From the NCBI GenBank assembly GCA_964443325.1, contig CAYUCL010000003.1, positions 100,920 to 164,919 of the forward strand: 64,000 bases of DNA, read 5' to 3'. This document shows, piece by piece, positions 43,032 to 51,861 of this stretch (the stretch's first letter is position 1; each line of letters begins with the position of its first letter). Under the pieces are notes generated by a model, which ran no database searches, was not told where the DNA came from, and saw only the letters and a list, made by a program, of their open reading frames with translations. Position numbers and translations under genes: made by a program. The DNA is from DAOUVR01 sp034430535 (GTDB lineage: Bacteria; Chloroflexota; Dehalococcoidia; E44-bin15).

Positions 43032-43916
43032 TCACTCCGCTCTAGTGTGAGCGAAGATCATCCGTCCCGCCGCCGTTTGCAGAACCCTCGTAACCACCAC
43101 TTCAATGCTACTGTTAATGTAACGCCGCCCATCTTCTACCACAACCATGGTTCCATCGTCGAGGAAGCCGATACCCTGCCCAAACTCCTTTCCCTCCTGT
43201 ATGACACGAACTTCCATCTCCTCGCCAGGAAGGACAACTGGTTTTAGAGCATTGGCCAATTCATTAATATTAAGCACCTGTACCCCCTGGAGCTCAGCAA
43301 CCCGATTCAGATTGAAGTCATTAGTAATGATAGCGCAACCGAGAACCTTGGCCAGTCTCACCAACTTAGCATCAACATCTGGAACATCCTCGAAGTCAAT
43401 CTCAGAGATATCCATGGGAATATCCGACTCTTTCTGTAATTTGGTTAGCATCTCCAGACCTCTGCGCCCCCGTGCGCGCCGTACCGAATCATAAGAATCA
43501 GCGACGTGCTGCAATTCATTAAGAATAAATCTGGGGATAATCAATGACCCAGGGACAAATCCAGTCCGACTTATATCAGCGATGCGCCCATCAATAAGAA
43601 CGCTAGTATCGACAACGACCTGCCCGTTGTGAGGCATTCTCCTACCCTTGCCGCCAAGCCGCTCAGACACAGAGATACCAAACACCTGGAACAGGTCTCT
43701 TGCTCGCATTACCGTAACGGAGGTAATAACCAAGCACAGGAGGATAGCGACTGCAATCGGGGCAAGCATTCCCCATAACCCGGGAAGCATGGAAAGAGGA
43801 AATGCCATAAGCGCTGAAATCAACAGGGCAATTACCAAACCCCCGATTATAGCAACAAAAACATGTATAGGAACTTTCCGGAGCCACATAAGACCCCAAC
43901 CACCAGAGGAACTCAT
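43032..43916 (-). CDS. PIN-TRAM domain membrane protein, YacL-like
   Basis: About 294 residues. Two N-terminal membrane helices (about 17-36 and 42-66) are followed by a PIN-like nuclease domain beginning VVVDTSVLIDGRIADI (catalytic Asp) and continuing through IITNDFNLNRVAEL, then a TRAM RNA-binding domain (from about VVLPGEEMEVRVIQEGKE). It is a membrane-anchored putative RNase. ATG at 43916 is set by GGAGG five bases upstream. It heads the operon with ispD, ispF and cysS, the order known from Firmicutes. Confidence 0.93.
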   Translation of the reverse strand: MSSSGGWGLMWLRKVPIHVFVAIIGGLVIALLISALMAFPLSMLPGLWGMLAPIAVAILLCLVITSVTVMRARDLFQVFGISVSERLGGKGRRMPHNGQVVVDTSVLIDGRIADISRTGFVPGSLIIPRFILNELQHVADSYDSVRRARGRRGLEMLTKLQKESDIPMDISEIDFEDVPDVDAKLVRLAKVLGCAIITNDFNLNRVAELQGVQVLNINELANALKPVVLPGEEMEVRVIQEGKEFGQGIGFLDDGTMVVVEDGRRYINSSIEVVVTRVLQTAAGRMIFAHTRAE

Positions 43917-44278
43917 TGCTTCCTCCTCCCCCACCCCCCGAGCAAAAGAGGAGCATTCTGAGGAATAATTAAAGAGAGCTTCTAATCTATTTTTGTATGA
44001 ATTATGATTATAACTAAAAGCCCCTCGCCTTATTTGCCGGGAGGTAGCTTAAACTTTCTCAAACGGTAGCTTAGCACAAAAAAGGTAATATGTCAAAGAA
44101 CCGCTAACATCTTATCACTCATACTCTTTTCCCCCACATGTGATGCTCTTGATTGAGCTTACCAGAGTTTCCCATAAGGCTGATGGGCCCTACTTTTTCT
44201 CTATTAGAGCATGAATGAAGTGAACGCCGCTTTTTTCAGAGATGCGCTAATACTATCTATAGAGGGATTATCATAGTA
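43917..44278. other. gene-free divergent region between yacL and the SCP2-like gene
   Basis: About 410 bases without a supportable gene. The left part is AT-rich and presumably holds the yacL operon promoter, with a TATAAT on the minus strand but no clear -35. The right end carries the extended -10 element listed separately. No RNA gene or riboswitch fold was recognised. Confidence 0.4.
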
Positions 44279-44287
44279 TGTTATACT
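44279..44287 (+). promoter_or_regulatory. extended -10 promoter element for the SCP2-like gene
   Basis: TGTTATACT: the TG extension plus TATACT (5 of 6 to TATAAT), about 42 bases before the start codon at 44329. No good -35 is seen, which is normal for extended -10 promoters. Confidence 0.4.
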
Positions 44288-44328
44288 GTAGCACTCAAAG
44301 TTTAATAACTTGAAAAAAGGGAGGGGCT

Positions 44329-44928
44329 ATGACTTATCAATATGGGACAAAAGAATGGGACGAAGCGTATGCCAAGCTAGTTGAAGAAAGAAAGAGAGCA
44401 GAAACAAAGCCATACATATTGTTTACGCCAGAGTGGGTTTCGGAATTTGAAAAAAAGATTCAGGAAAGCGACGAATACAAACAACTAGCTGCAAAATGGG
44501 AGGGTTCAGTTGTCCTGCTTATTTCAGCTGATCCTGAAGCAGGGATAATAGAAGATCTCTATGCCTTTATGTCTCTCTGGCATGGGGAGTGCGAGTTCGC
44601 TAGGCTCGTCCCCCAAGAGGCAGGTGAAAAGGCAGATTATATTCTTCAGGGTGGATATAAAATATGGAAGAATGTAATAAAGGAAAACCCAGAAACAAAA
44701 AAGAGGCTTGATGTGGTAAAGGCTATGATGACACCTACACCTTCAAATCCTTATATAAAGGTGGCAAAAGGAGATGTAGCAAAGCTTCTCTTAGCCGCTC
44801 CGGCCGCCATAAAATTAGTAAAACTATCAATAGAGGTAGACCTAGTGTGTCCAGATGAACTAAGCCCAGAGAGACGCGAGTCATTAAAAGCTCTACTTAA
44901 AGAACTGAGATCCGAATTTGGAATATAA
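44329..44928 (+). CDS. SCP2 sterol-carrier-like protein
   Basis: 199 residues. The C-terminal half (ADYILQGGYKIWKNVIKE, VVKAMMT, IKVAKGDVAKLLLAAPAAI) matches the pattern of the SCP2 lipid-binding domain. This fold binds fatty acyl-CoA and other hydrophobic molecules in the cytosol. The N-terminal 60 residues are helical and charged. The start has a strong GGGAGG site. It is followed by an Fe-alcohol dehydrogenase and an acyl-CoA ligase on the same strand, so lipid or aldehyde/alcohol metabolism is likely, but the gaps are long and co-transcription is uncertain. Confidence 0.75.
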   Translation: MTYQYGTKEWDEAYAKLVEERKRAETKPYILFTPEWVSEFEKKIQESDEYKQLAAKWEGSVVLLISADPEAGIIEDLYAFMSLWHGECEFARLVPQEAGEKADYILQGGYKIWKNVIKENPETKKRLDVVKAMMTPTPSNPYIKVAKGDVAKLLLAAPAAIKLVKLSIEVDLVCPDELSPERRESLKALLKELRSEFGI

Positions 44929-45174
44929 CGGAGAAGCTCCTTTCCTCTTCCAGCAGACCGCATTTCGAGCCAAGTTTCTGCCGCAACTTCAATTAATTAA
45001 AATTGCCACACTGATATATTTGATATAATCTTCATATGCCACAACTTGGCATATGCGCTACGGAGTGCAAATGCGGGCTGCTAGAATTCTTTGATCAACG
45101 GGGGAAGAATTTCTGAAGAAGAAATCCCTTTGGCGTACGAGTAAGCGCCTTGAAAATTAGAAGGAGGTAGACTA

Positions 45175-46314
45175 ATGTGGTATTTTATTTCGCCAGACAT
45201 ATTTTTCGGTGAAGATGCCCTAGAAAAACTGAGAGAAGTAGCAGGAAAGCGGGCTTTTATTGTCACTGATAAAGTTATGATGGAACTGGGATATGTTCAA
45301 AAAATTCAGAGTCTTCTGGATATGGAATCTGTCGTTTTTGATGAAGTAGAACCCGACCCATCTTATGAGACGGTTATAAAAGGCAAAGAGATGATTGCCA
45401 AAACTGAAAGTGATGTGATCATTGGCCTTGGTGGTGGTTCGCCAATGGATGCTGCTAAAACCATTAGAGTGCTCTATGAAATGCCAGAGCTAGAAATCGA
45501 AAATATTACTCCGTTTATTCCACTTAAAATCGGAAAAACAACCTTAATCCTGATTCCGACAACTTCTGGCACCGGGTCAGAAGCAACAACAGCCATCGTT
45601 CTAACAAAAAAAGATGAACAGAGGAAGACCCCAACCGTAAACATCAAGGCCGGAGCTGATATAGCCATTGTCGATCCATCTTTGGCCGAAGCTCTTCCCC
45701 CTAACGTGGCAGCCAATACCGGCATGGATGCCCTCTCCCATGCAATTGATGCATATATCTCTGAGTGGAAGAGTGATTTCGCTGATGGCTTAGCTATTAA
45801 AGCAGCTATAACGATCTTTCAATACCTGCCCCGAGCTTACAACGACAGAAATGATCGAGAAGCCAAAGAAAAAATGCATATTGCAGCTAGCATCGCTGGC
45901 CTAGCTTTTGGAAATTCTCAGGTCGGGCTTTCACATAGTCTGGGGCATTCCCTTGGAGCAGTTTTTCACCTACCCCATGGCCAAGCTTGTGGGATAAGTC
46001 TTCCCTATTCTCTTCAATTCGAGGCTAAAGAGCCTGAGGTTATGGATCTTCTCGTCGAATTTGCTTACTATCTTAGAATTGAAGATGTAGCAGCACTGGT
46101 TAAGAAAATATTTAATCTATTGACTGCGATCGATATTCCTCACTCTTTAAAAGAACTCGAAATCAGTAAGGAAGATTTTGAAGCTAGTCTAGATAAACTG
46201 ACAGAAAACGCTGGCCAAGATGCCACAGCCGTAACTATTAAAAGGACTGCCAGCAATGAAGAATTTAGAAAGCTTTTTGAATGTATTTATGAAGGCAAAG
46301 AGGTAGATTTTTAA
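45175..46314 (+). CDS. iron-containing alcohol dehydrogenase
   Basis: 379 residues, group III Fe-ADH. The NAD loop is GLGGGSPMDAAKTI; metal ligands lie in GMDALSHAIDAY and in GLSHSLGHSLGAVFHLPHG (His residues), so the site is complete. These enzymes interconvert primary alcohols or hydroxyacids and aldehydes with NAD(P). The start follows AAGGAGG at seven bases. Placed after an SCP2-like gene and before an acyl-CoA ligase; substrate unknown. Confidence 0.95.
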   Translation: MWYFISPDIFFGEDALEKLREVAGKRAFIVTDKVMMELGYVQKIQSLLDMESVVFDEVEPDPSYETVIKGKEMIAKTESDVIIGLGGGSPMDAAKTIRVLYEMPELEIENITPFIPLKIGKTTLILIPTTSGTGSEATTAIVLTKKDEQRKTPTVNIKAGADIAIVDPSLAEALPPNVAANTGMDALSHAIDAYISEWKSDFADGLAIKAAITIFQYLPRAYNDRNDREAKEKMHIAASIAGLAFGNSQVGLSHSLGHSLGAVFHLPHGQACGISLPYSLQFEAKEPEVMDLLVEFAYYLRIEDVAALVKKIFNLLTAIDIPHSLKELEISKEDFEASLDKLTENAGQDATAVTIKRTASNEEFRKLFECIYEGKEVDF

Positions 46315-46318
46315 TACC

Positions 46319-46340
46319 GCCGCAGCGGCTTTATTATTTT
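46319..46340 (+). terminator. weak candidate terminator after the Fe-ADH gene
   Basis: GCCG and CGGC pair around a three-base loop, followed by a T-rich tract (TTTATTATTTT). The stem is only four pairs, so the call is tentative. Confidence 0.3.
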
Positions 46341-46555
46341 AATGTATGTCGTGCTATATTGCAGTCCGTCGGGGCATAGCACTACTGGATTTGGCACATT
46401 TACGACCTTCTCGTTATAATAAGTGCTAGAGGAATGCGGAAGTAGACCAATTATGCTACATTGCGTCCCTGTCTTCTGCTAAGGGTCACGCTTGACAGGA
46501 CTTCTTGTCCTGCAGTATTGTTTGGTCAATAGAAAGTGAATGGGAAGGGAGATAT

Positions 46556-48265
46556 ATGGAGGCTAAGGATAAGTACTTCGAAAAACCGTGGCTAAAGTTC
46601 TATCCTGAAGGGGTTCCAGAAAGCGTTGAAATTCCAGAGCGATCCTTGTCCGAAGTGTTTGATGAGATAACCACTAAGTATTCGAAAAAGACTGCAATAA
46701 TATTCTATGGTAATAACATAAGCTTCAGAAATTTAAGGGAGGATGTCGATAGATTCGCAACAGCCCTACATGAGCTAGGTATCCAGAAGGGAGACAAACT
46801 CGCCCTCTACTTGCTGAACAGCCCTCAATATGTCATTGCCTATTTTGGCGCGCTCAAAGTCGGTGCAACACTAACGCCAATAAGCCCTGTTTACACTAGC
46901 ATTGAGGTAAAGCATCAGCTTGAAGATAGTGAAGCCCAGTCTATTGTGTGCCAGGATCTGCTGTACGATAACGTCGAAATGACGGGAATGGAACTTAAGA
47001 ACGTCATTCTGACCAGCATCGGTGAGTATTTGCCTGCCTCAAGGAAACTTGCAGGGAAAAGTGTCCTTGGCAGGATATACGGGCAGATGGGAGTCCCCAG
47101 CCCCAAAATCCTTGAAAGGCCTGGCTTCCACCAGTTCCAAAAGATGCTAAAACAATATCCGCCAAATCCCCCTAAAATCGAAATCAACGCCAAGAAAGAC
47201 ATAGCTGCACTCCCATACACCGGCGGAACTACAGGCTTGCCCAAGGGTGCATTGTTAACTCACCATAATCTGCTCGCCTGTCAGATGCAGACCCAGGCTT
47301 TTTGGCCCATACTCGAGGAAGGCAAAGAGGTTATTCCGGCATTCCTGCCATTCTACCATATCTATGGCCAGGTAGTGGCTATGATCAACGGGTTGACTCA
47401 GGGATCAACCCTGATTCTCTTCACCACACCTGACATTGAAGAGATTATATCTGCCATGGAGAGGTACAGAGCAACGGTGTTCTTTAGCGTTCCAACCGCA
47501 TACCAATTTCTCAAGGACTACGATAAGACCTCAAGGATAAATTGGAAGCGGCTCAAGATCATCACCTGTGGTGCAGACACCCTTCATGAGTCAACCGTCG
47601 CCGATTGGGAGAGGAGGACAGGGTCTAAGATCCTTGAAGGTTACGGTCTAACTGAGTGTAGCGCTGTATCTCACGCTAATCCAATGGGAAGGACAAAGGC
47701 CGGTTCATTCGGTGTTCCGATACCCGGCATGATGGCAGCGGTTGTTCGTCCTGAAACTACCGAGTATGTTCCTCCCGGCGAGGTTGGCGAACTGCTGCTA
47801 AACGGGTTGAACGTGATGCAGGGCTACTGGAAAAGGCCAGAAGATACAAGGGAGACCTTGATTGAGCTGGATGGCAAAACGTGGCTCAGGACGGGGGACC
47901 TGGTTAGCATGGACGAGGAAGGCTACTTCTACTTCTATGATAGACAGAAGGACTTGATCAAGTATAAGGGCTATTCTGTCTTTGCCCGGGAGATAGAAGA
48001 GGTCTTAACCCAGCACCCACAGGTTAAGACGGCAGGGGTTTTTGGCGTTCCCAACCCCGATGTAGGACAGATTATCAAGGCGATCGTGGTTCTCCAAGCT
48101 GAGGCAAGAGGGAAAATATCGGAGGAAGAACTTCTCAACTATTGTGAAGAGAATCTTGCTCACTACAAAGTTCCCAAGATTTTAGAATTCAGGGGTGAGT
48201 TACCCAAGACAGATGTAGGAAAGGTATCGCGCAGGGAACTCAGGGAAGAGTACGAGGAGGAATGA
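46556..48265 (+). CDS. AMP-forming acyl-CoA ligase
   Basis: 569 residues of the ANL adenylate-forming family. The P-loop is YTGGTTGLPKGALLTH (about 215), the adenine motif YGLTECSAV, the hinge/Asp motif LRTGDLVSMDEEGYFYFYDR and the catalytic lysine near the end (KTDVGKVSRREL). It would activate a carboxylic acid, fatty or aromatic, to its CoA thioester. The start ATG at 46556 is placed by AGGGAG four bases upstream. It is followed directly by livG and livF genes, so activation is probably coupled to import of the acid. Confidence 0.93.
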   Translation: MEAKDKYFEKPWLKFYPEGVPESVEIPERSLSEVFDEITTKYSKKTAIIFYGNNISFRNLREDVDRFATALHELGIQKGDKLALYLLNSPQYVIAYFGALKVGATLTPISPVYTSIEVKHQLEDSEAQSIVCQDLLYDNVEMTGMELKNVILTSIGEYLPASRKLAGKSVLGRIYGQMGVPSPKILERPGFHQFQKMLKQYPPNPPKIEINAKKDIAALPYTGGTTGLPKGALLTHHNLLACQMQTQAFWPILEEGKEVIPAFLPFYHIYGQVVAMINGLTQGSTLILFTTPDIEEIISAMERYRATVFFSVPTAYQFLKDYDKTSRINWKRLKIITCGADTLHESTVADWERRTGSKILEGYGLTECSAVSHANPMGRTKAGSFGVPIPGMMAAVVRPETTEYVPPGEVGELLLNGLNVMQGYWKRPEDTRETLIELDGKTWLRTGDLVSMDEEGYFYFYDRQKDLIKYKGYSVFAREIEEVLTQHPQVKTAGVFGVPNPDVGQIIKAIVVLQAEARGKISEEELLNYCEENLAHYKVPKILEFRGELPKTDVGKVSRRELREEYEEE

Positions 48266-48266
48266 G

Positions 48267-49034
48267 CTGAACGTTCCCTTTTTTCAAGTTGAGAACCTGA
48301 CCAAGCGATTCGGCGGCCTGACCGCAGTTAACAGTGTCAGCTTCCAAATCGCCCAGGATGAGATCGTTGGCCTCATAGGCCCAAATGGAGCGGGAAAGAC
48401 TACGCTGCTGCGCCTTATAACCGGTATATTGAAGCCTGATTCCGGCAAGGTGAGATTTAAAGGCAAGGATATCACTGGATCCAAACCTTGGACCATCGTT
48501 AACCACGGAATAGTGGGGACATTCCAGGTTACTAGGCCATTTCGCCGTTTGCCCATCATTGCCAATGTCATGGTAGCTGGCCTGTGCCCCAGAGCATCGA
48601 AGAGGGGGGAATGGGTTAAGACAGTCGAGTCCAGAGCGCTAGATGCATTGGAGTTCGTCGGCGTTTCCGACCTTGCCCTTGAGCCTGCTTCCACCCTGTC
48701 TCACGGAGACCTGAATCGCCTGGAGATAGCCCGGGCGATCGCCACCGACCCTGAATTGCTCATGCTAGATGAGCCATTCAGCGGACTGAATCCCGCCGAG
48801 ACCGATTTGCTGGCAAAATCTATCAAGAGGTTGCACAAAGGGGGCAGGTTCGGCAGATTGCACAGTGAAGGGCCGACCATGATTATCATCGAACACAAGT
48901 TGCCAGAGTTGATGAAAATAGTTGACCGCGTTATCGTGCTCGACTTCGGCGAGATGATTGCCGACGGCGCTCCAGAAAAGGTAGTCAAGGACGAGAAGGT
49001 GATCGAGGCTTACATCGGCAAGGAGGTTATCTAA
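48267..49034 (+). CDS. livG: Liv-type ABC transporter ATPase, LivG-like (CTG start)
   Basis: 255 residues when read from the CTG at 48267, one base after the ligase stop. AGGAGG lies six bases before that codon. No ATG, GTG or TTG is in frame until 48429, beyond the Walker A motif (GPNGAGKTT), so a CTG start is almost required. Other motifs: signature LSHGDLNRLEIARA (SHGD instead of SGGQ), Walker B LLMLDEPFSGLNP and the switch His in IIIEHKL. Cytoplasmic ATPase of a branched-chain-amino-acid-type importer. Translationally coupled to livF. Confidence 0.9.
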   Translation: MNVPFFQVENLTKRFGGLTAVNSVSFQIAQDEIVGLIGPNGAGKTTLLRLITGILKPDSGKVRFKGKDITGSKPWTIVNHGIVGTFQVTRPFRRLPIIANVMVAGLCPRASKRGEWVKTVESRALDALEFVGVSDLALEPASTLSHGDLNRLEIARAIATDPELLMLDEPFSGLNPAETDLLAKSIKRLHKGGRFGRLHSEGPTMIIIEHKLPELMKIVDRVIVLDFGEMIADGAPEKVVKDEKVIEAYIGKEVI

Positions 49035-49035
49035 G

Positions 49036-49785
49036 TTGCTTCTCCAAGTTGAGAATATATCGGTCCGTTACGACACCGCTCTGGTGCTAAATGACCTGAG
49101 TTTGGAGGTTGATGAAGGGGAGTTGGTAAGTCTGGTGGGCCCAAATGGTGCTGGAAAGACGACGCTACTGCGTACTATAACCGGGCTGGTGAGATGGGAA
49201 AAGAGTACGATGAAGGGAGCGCGGGGTGGTGACATAACCATTGAAGGCATCGTCCACTTTGCCGGGGAAAGGATAGACAAGCTGGCAGCACATGATATTG
49301 TAAAGAGGGGCCTAGTTCATTGTCCAGAGAGAAGAAGGCCCTTTCGAGAGATGACAGTTGCTGAAAACCTGAAGGCTGGCGGTTACCTGTGCAGCGATAG
49401 AAAAGAGTTTCACAAAAGGCTAGAAATGGTGTATCAGCTATTCCCGGTGCTGAAAGATAGGGGAAATCAGATATCGGGTAAACTATCCGGCGGAGAGCAA
49501 CAGATGCTCGCCATTGCAAGGGCTTTGATGCTCCAGCCTAAGCTACTATGTATCGATGAGCCTTCGACCGGGCTTGCGTCCAAGCTGAAACAGGAATTGT
49601 TTGAGCGCATACAGGAGATTAAGAGTTCGGGCATTGCTATGCTCCTGGTTGAGCAGGATGTCAACATGGCATTTAAATTGGCCAGCAGAAACTACGTTAT
49701 GTCTCATGGAAAAGTGATCTCCGAAGGAACGAGCGAGGAATTGCTCAAAGACGAGGCCATCAGAAAGACATACTTAGGCTTATAG
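49036..49785 (+). CDS. livF: Liv-type ABC transporter ATPase, LivF-like
   Basis: 249 residues. Walker A GPNGAGKTT, signature LSGGEQQMLAIARALM, Walker B LLCIDEPSTGLA and MLLVEQDVNMAF switch His region replaced by Gln-Asp, as in LivF proteins. Start TTG at 49036, with AAGGAGG nine bases upstream, one base after livG stops. It forms the ATPase pair with LivG; the membrane subunits and binding protein are encoded convergently on the minus strand. Confidence 0.95.
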   Translation: MLLQVENISVRYDTALVLNDLSLEVDEGELVSLVGPNGAGKTTLLRTITGLVRWEKSTMKGARGGDITIEGIVHFAGERIDKLAAHDIVKRGLVHCPERRRPFREMTVAENLKAGGYLCSDRKEFHKRLEMVYQLFPVLKDRGNQISGKLSGGEQQMLAIARALMLQPKLLCIDEPSTGLASKLKQELFERIQEIKSSGIAMLLVEQDVNMAFKLASRNYVMSHGKVISEGTSEELLKDEAIRKTYLGL

Positions 49786-49796
49786 CTTTATAATTC

Positions 49797-50843
49797 CTAA
49801 TCCAGATCCGCCCCACATATTCGGCATGTCTTGCGGGTAGCTATGTTCCGTATCTTGCATCTGGGGCATTCTTTTTCTATCTTGTCCCTCACCCAGGTGG
49901 TGATTCCCTCAGGCATAAACAACAGGACTAGCAGTACTATGATGGCAAAGACCAACATTCGTATCTCAGGCATGGCACGCAGCAATTCTGTAACCGGGAC
50001 AAGGATGAAGACCCCGGCTATTGGCCCGTAGATGGTTGCGATTCCTCCAAAAATGGCCCATATGATGGCCTGAAATGATACCATGAGCGCCAACGTTGAT
50101 GTTGGACCAGCAATCCTCATGAAATGGACAAAGAGCCCTCCAGCTATCCCGGCAAATAGTCCGCTGAGACAAAAGGCCAACAATTTATACTTGGTTGTGT
50201 TTATTCCAGACGCCCTGACCGCAACCTCATCCTCCCGTATGGCGTGAAAAATGATGCCAGTCTTGGAACCGGTGATCTTCCACATAATAAACCCCAGGCC
50301 GATCATAAGGGGGATGCAGATATAGTAATCGATCAGTCGCGAGCCAGAAAGAGGGTCTATGCCATAGACACCCAGTTCACCACCTGTTATATTTGGGAAA
50401 ATATAGATTATTCCAGTCAGGATTAAGGGAAATGCCAGTGTGGCAAGGGCCAGGTAGGGACCCCTCAACCTAAGACAGGGCACACCGACAACAAGTCCAG
50501 CCAGTACCGCAGCAACTGCTCCAATAGGTATAGTCAGCCAATGCGGTAGTCCGATGTGCAGATTTAAAAGAGCAGATGTGTAGGCAGCGACCCCGAAAAA
50601 AAGGGCATGGCCAAAATTTATCTGACCAGTGAAGCCAGATAACAGGTCCCAGCTAGCAGCGAAGATGGCAAATATGCTCGCCAGTATCAAGATACGAAGA
50701 ATGTATGTCTCTGACGTTATGAGGGGCATTAGAAAAAGGAGCAAACAGAAAAGCAAAACTATTGTTTTGCTGGGAAGTACCAGTATCTCTCCCCTGAACT
50801 CCTTATATACCCTACCAATGTAAGCTCTTAAAATGCCAATCAT
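49797..50843 (-). CDS. livM: Liv-type permease, LivM-like, with C-terminal zinc ribbon
   Basis: 348 residues, about eight or nine transmembrane helices, of the LivM family (DLLSGFTGQINFGHALFFG is the typical block). The unusual part is the last 23 residues: CPRC, ten residues, then CRIC (Cys326, Cys329, Cys340, Cys343), a zinc-ribbon-like knuckle that ordinary LivM lacks. It follows a lysine/glutamate-rich linker after the last helix, so it should face the cytoplasm. The start ATG overlaps the livH stop. It converges with livF twelve bases apart. Confidence 0.93.
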   Translation of the reverse strand: MIGILRAYIGRVYKEFRGEILVLPSKTIVLLFCLLLFLMPLITSETYILRILILASIFAIFAASWDLLSGFTGQINFGHALFFGVAAYTSALLNLHIGLPHWLTIPIGAVAAVLAGLVVGVPCLRLRGPYLALATLAFPLILTGIIYIFPNITGGELGVYGIDPLSGSRLIDYYICIPLMIGLGFIMWKITGSKTGIIFHAIREDEVAVRASGINTTKYKLLAFCLSGLFAGIAGGLFVHFMRIAGPTSTLALMVSFQAIIWAIFGGIATIYGPIAGVFILVPVTELLRAMPEIRMLVFAIIVLLVLLFMPEGITTWVRDKIEKECPRCKIRNIATRKTCRICGADLD

Positions 50844-51709
50844 CTCTCTTCCTCGAAGGATACTCCAAACAGGCCCTCAGGCCTTATCAAGATGATGACC
50901 AACATGATCGCCAGCGCCACAGCTCCCTTCAAGAATGCACCCATAGGCACCAAGAAAACAACCAGCGTCTCGGTAAATCCCAGGATAAGGGCCCCGACGA
51001 AACTCCCTTTGATACTCCCCAGCCCACCGAGGACAACAACGGCTAAAACCATAATCAGCGGGTGCATCCACATATAGGGCGTCAAAGTGAATAGGGGAGC
51101 TACAAGTGCTCCGGCTATAGCCGCCAGCACTACCGCAATTGCCATGGTTATCATTCCTATTCTGGCGACGTTTATGCCCATCAAATTTGCTATCGCTCTG
51201 TCCTGAGCCGTGGCCCTGATAGCGATCCCCAACCTGGTCTTCATCAGCAGAGCCCATGTACCGAAAAGAATGATGGACACCGCCCCAAATGTTAGTAAAT
51301 ACTGATAGGTAACCTTGACCCCCAGTATCGTTGCATATCCTGAAATCAGGCTGGAAACCCCGCGAAAATGACCACCAAACGCCAGGAGAACTACCTCCTG
51401 GATGATAATAGCCAGAGCTATAGTCACTATCAGTACCGTGGCCTCATGTGCCCGTACGCGTTCGATGACAAACTTGTAGACCAATACACCGATGATTGTT
51501 ACAGCTACTATCGAGATGATGATAGACAAAACGGGATCTAGATCGAAGGACCTGGTGAAGGTGTATATCAAATAGGCGGCTAACATGTAAAATGCGGTGT
51601 GGGTCAAGTTGATGATGCGGGCTGCCCCAAAAATGAGAGAGAAACCTATCGCCAATAGGGCGTACACGCCACTGCTTATTATTCCATTTATTATTATGCC
51701 TTCAATCAT
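50840..51709 (-). CDS. livH: Liv-type permease, LivH-like
   Basis: 289 residues, about eight transmembrane helices. Family blocks: NGIISSGVYALLAIGFSLIF, ARIINLTHTAFYMLAAY, RATAQDRAIANLMGIN and VVLGGLGSIKGSFVGALILG. Inner-membrane half of a branched-chain-amino-acid-type importer. Its stop overlaps the livM start by four bases. A 152-base gap with a strong hairpin separates it from livK upstream. Confidence 0.96.
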   Translation of the reverse strand: MIEGIIINGIISSGVYALLAIGFSLIFGAARIINLTHTAFYMLAAYLIYTFTRSFDLDPVLSIIISIVAVTIIGVLVYKFVIERVRAHEATVLIVTIALAIIIQEVVLLAFGGHFRGVSSLISGYATILGVKVTYQYLLTFGAVSIILFGTWALLMKTRLGIAIRATAQDRAIANLMGINVARIGMITMAIAVVLAAIAGALVAPLFTLTPYMWMHPLIMVLAVVVLGGLGSIKGSFVGALILGFTETLVVFLVPMGAFLKGAVALAIMLVIILIRPEGLFGVSFEEER

Positions 51710-51740
51710 GCCTTATTTGATCCTCGCAAATAAACATAGT

Positions 51741-51785
51741 GTATACCCCCTCGGCAAAGGCACATGCCCCGAAGAGGGGGTATAC
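51741..51785 (-). promoter_or_regulatory. strong intercistronic hairpin between livK and livH
   Basis: A perfect 12-base stem, GTATACCCCCTC (51741-51752) with its complement (51774-51785), encloses a smaller GGCA/TGCC stem. In the mRNA it would lie after the binding-protein gene and before the permease genes. Such structures often protect the upstream message or reduce read-through, so that binding protein exceeds permease. Confidence 0.65.
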
Positions 51786-51861
51786 TCCTATTACTGTTAA
51801 TGCCATAGCCCAATCCATGGCAAAGGATAAAATTGAAACCATCTAGCCAACGGCTAAAGCA

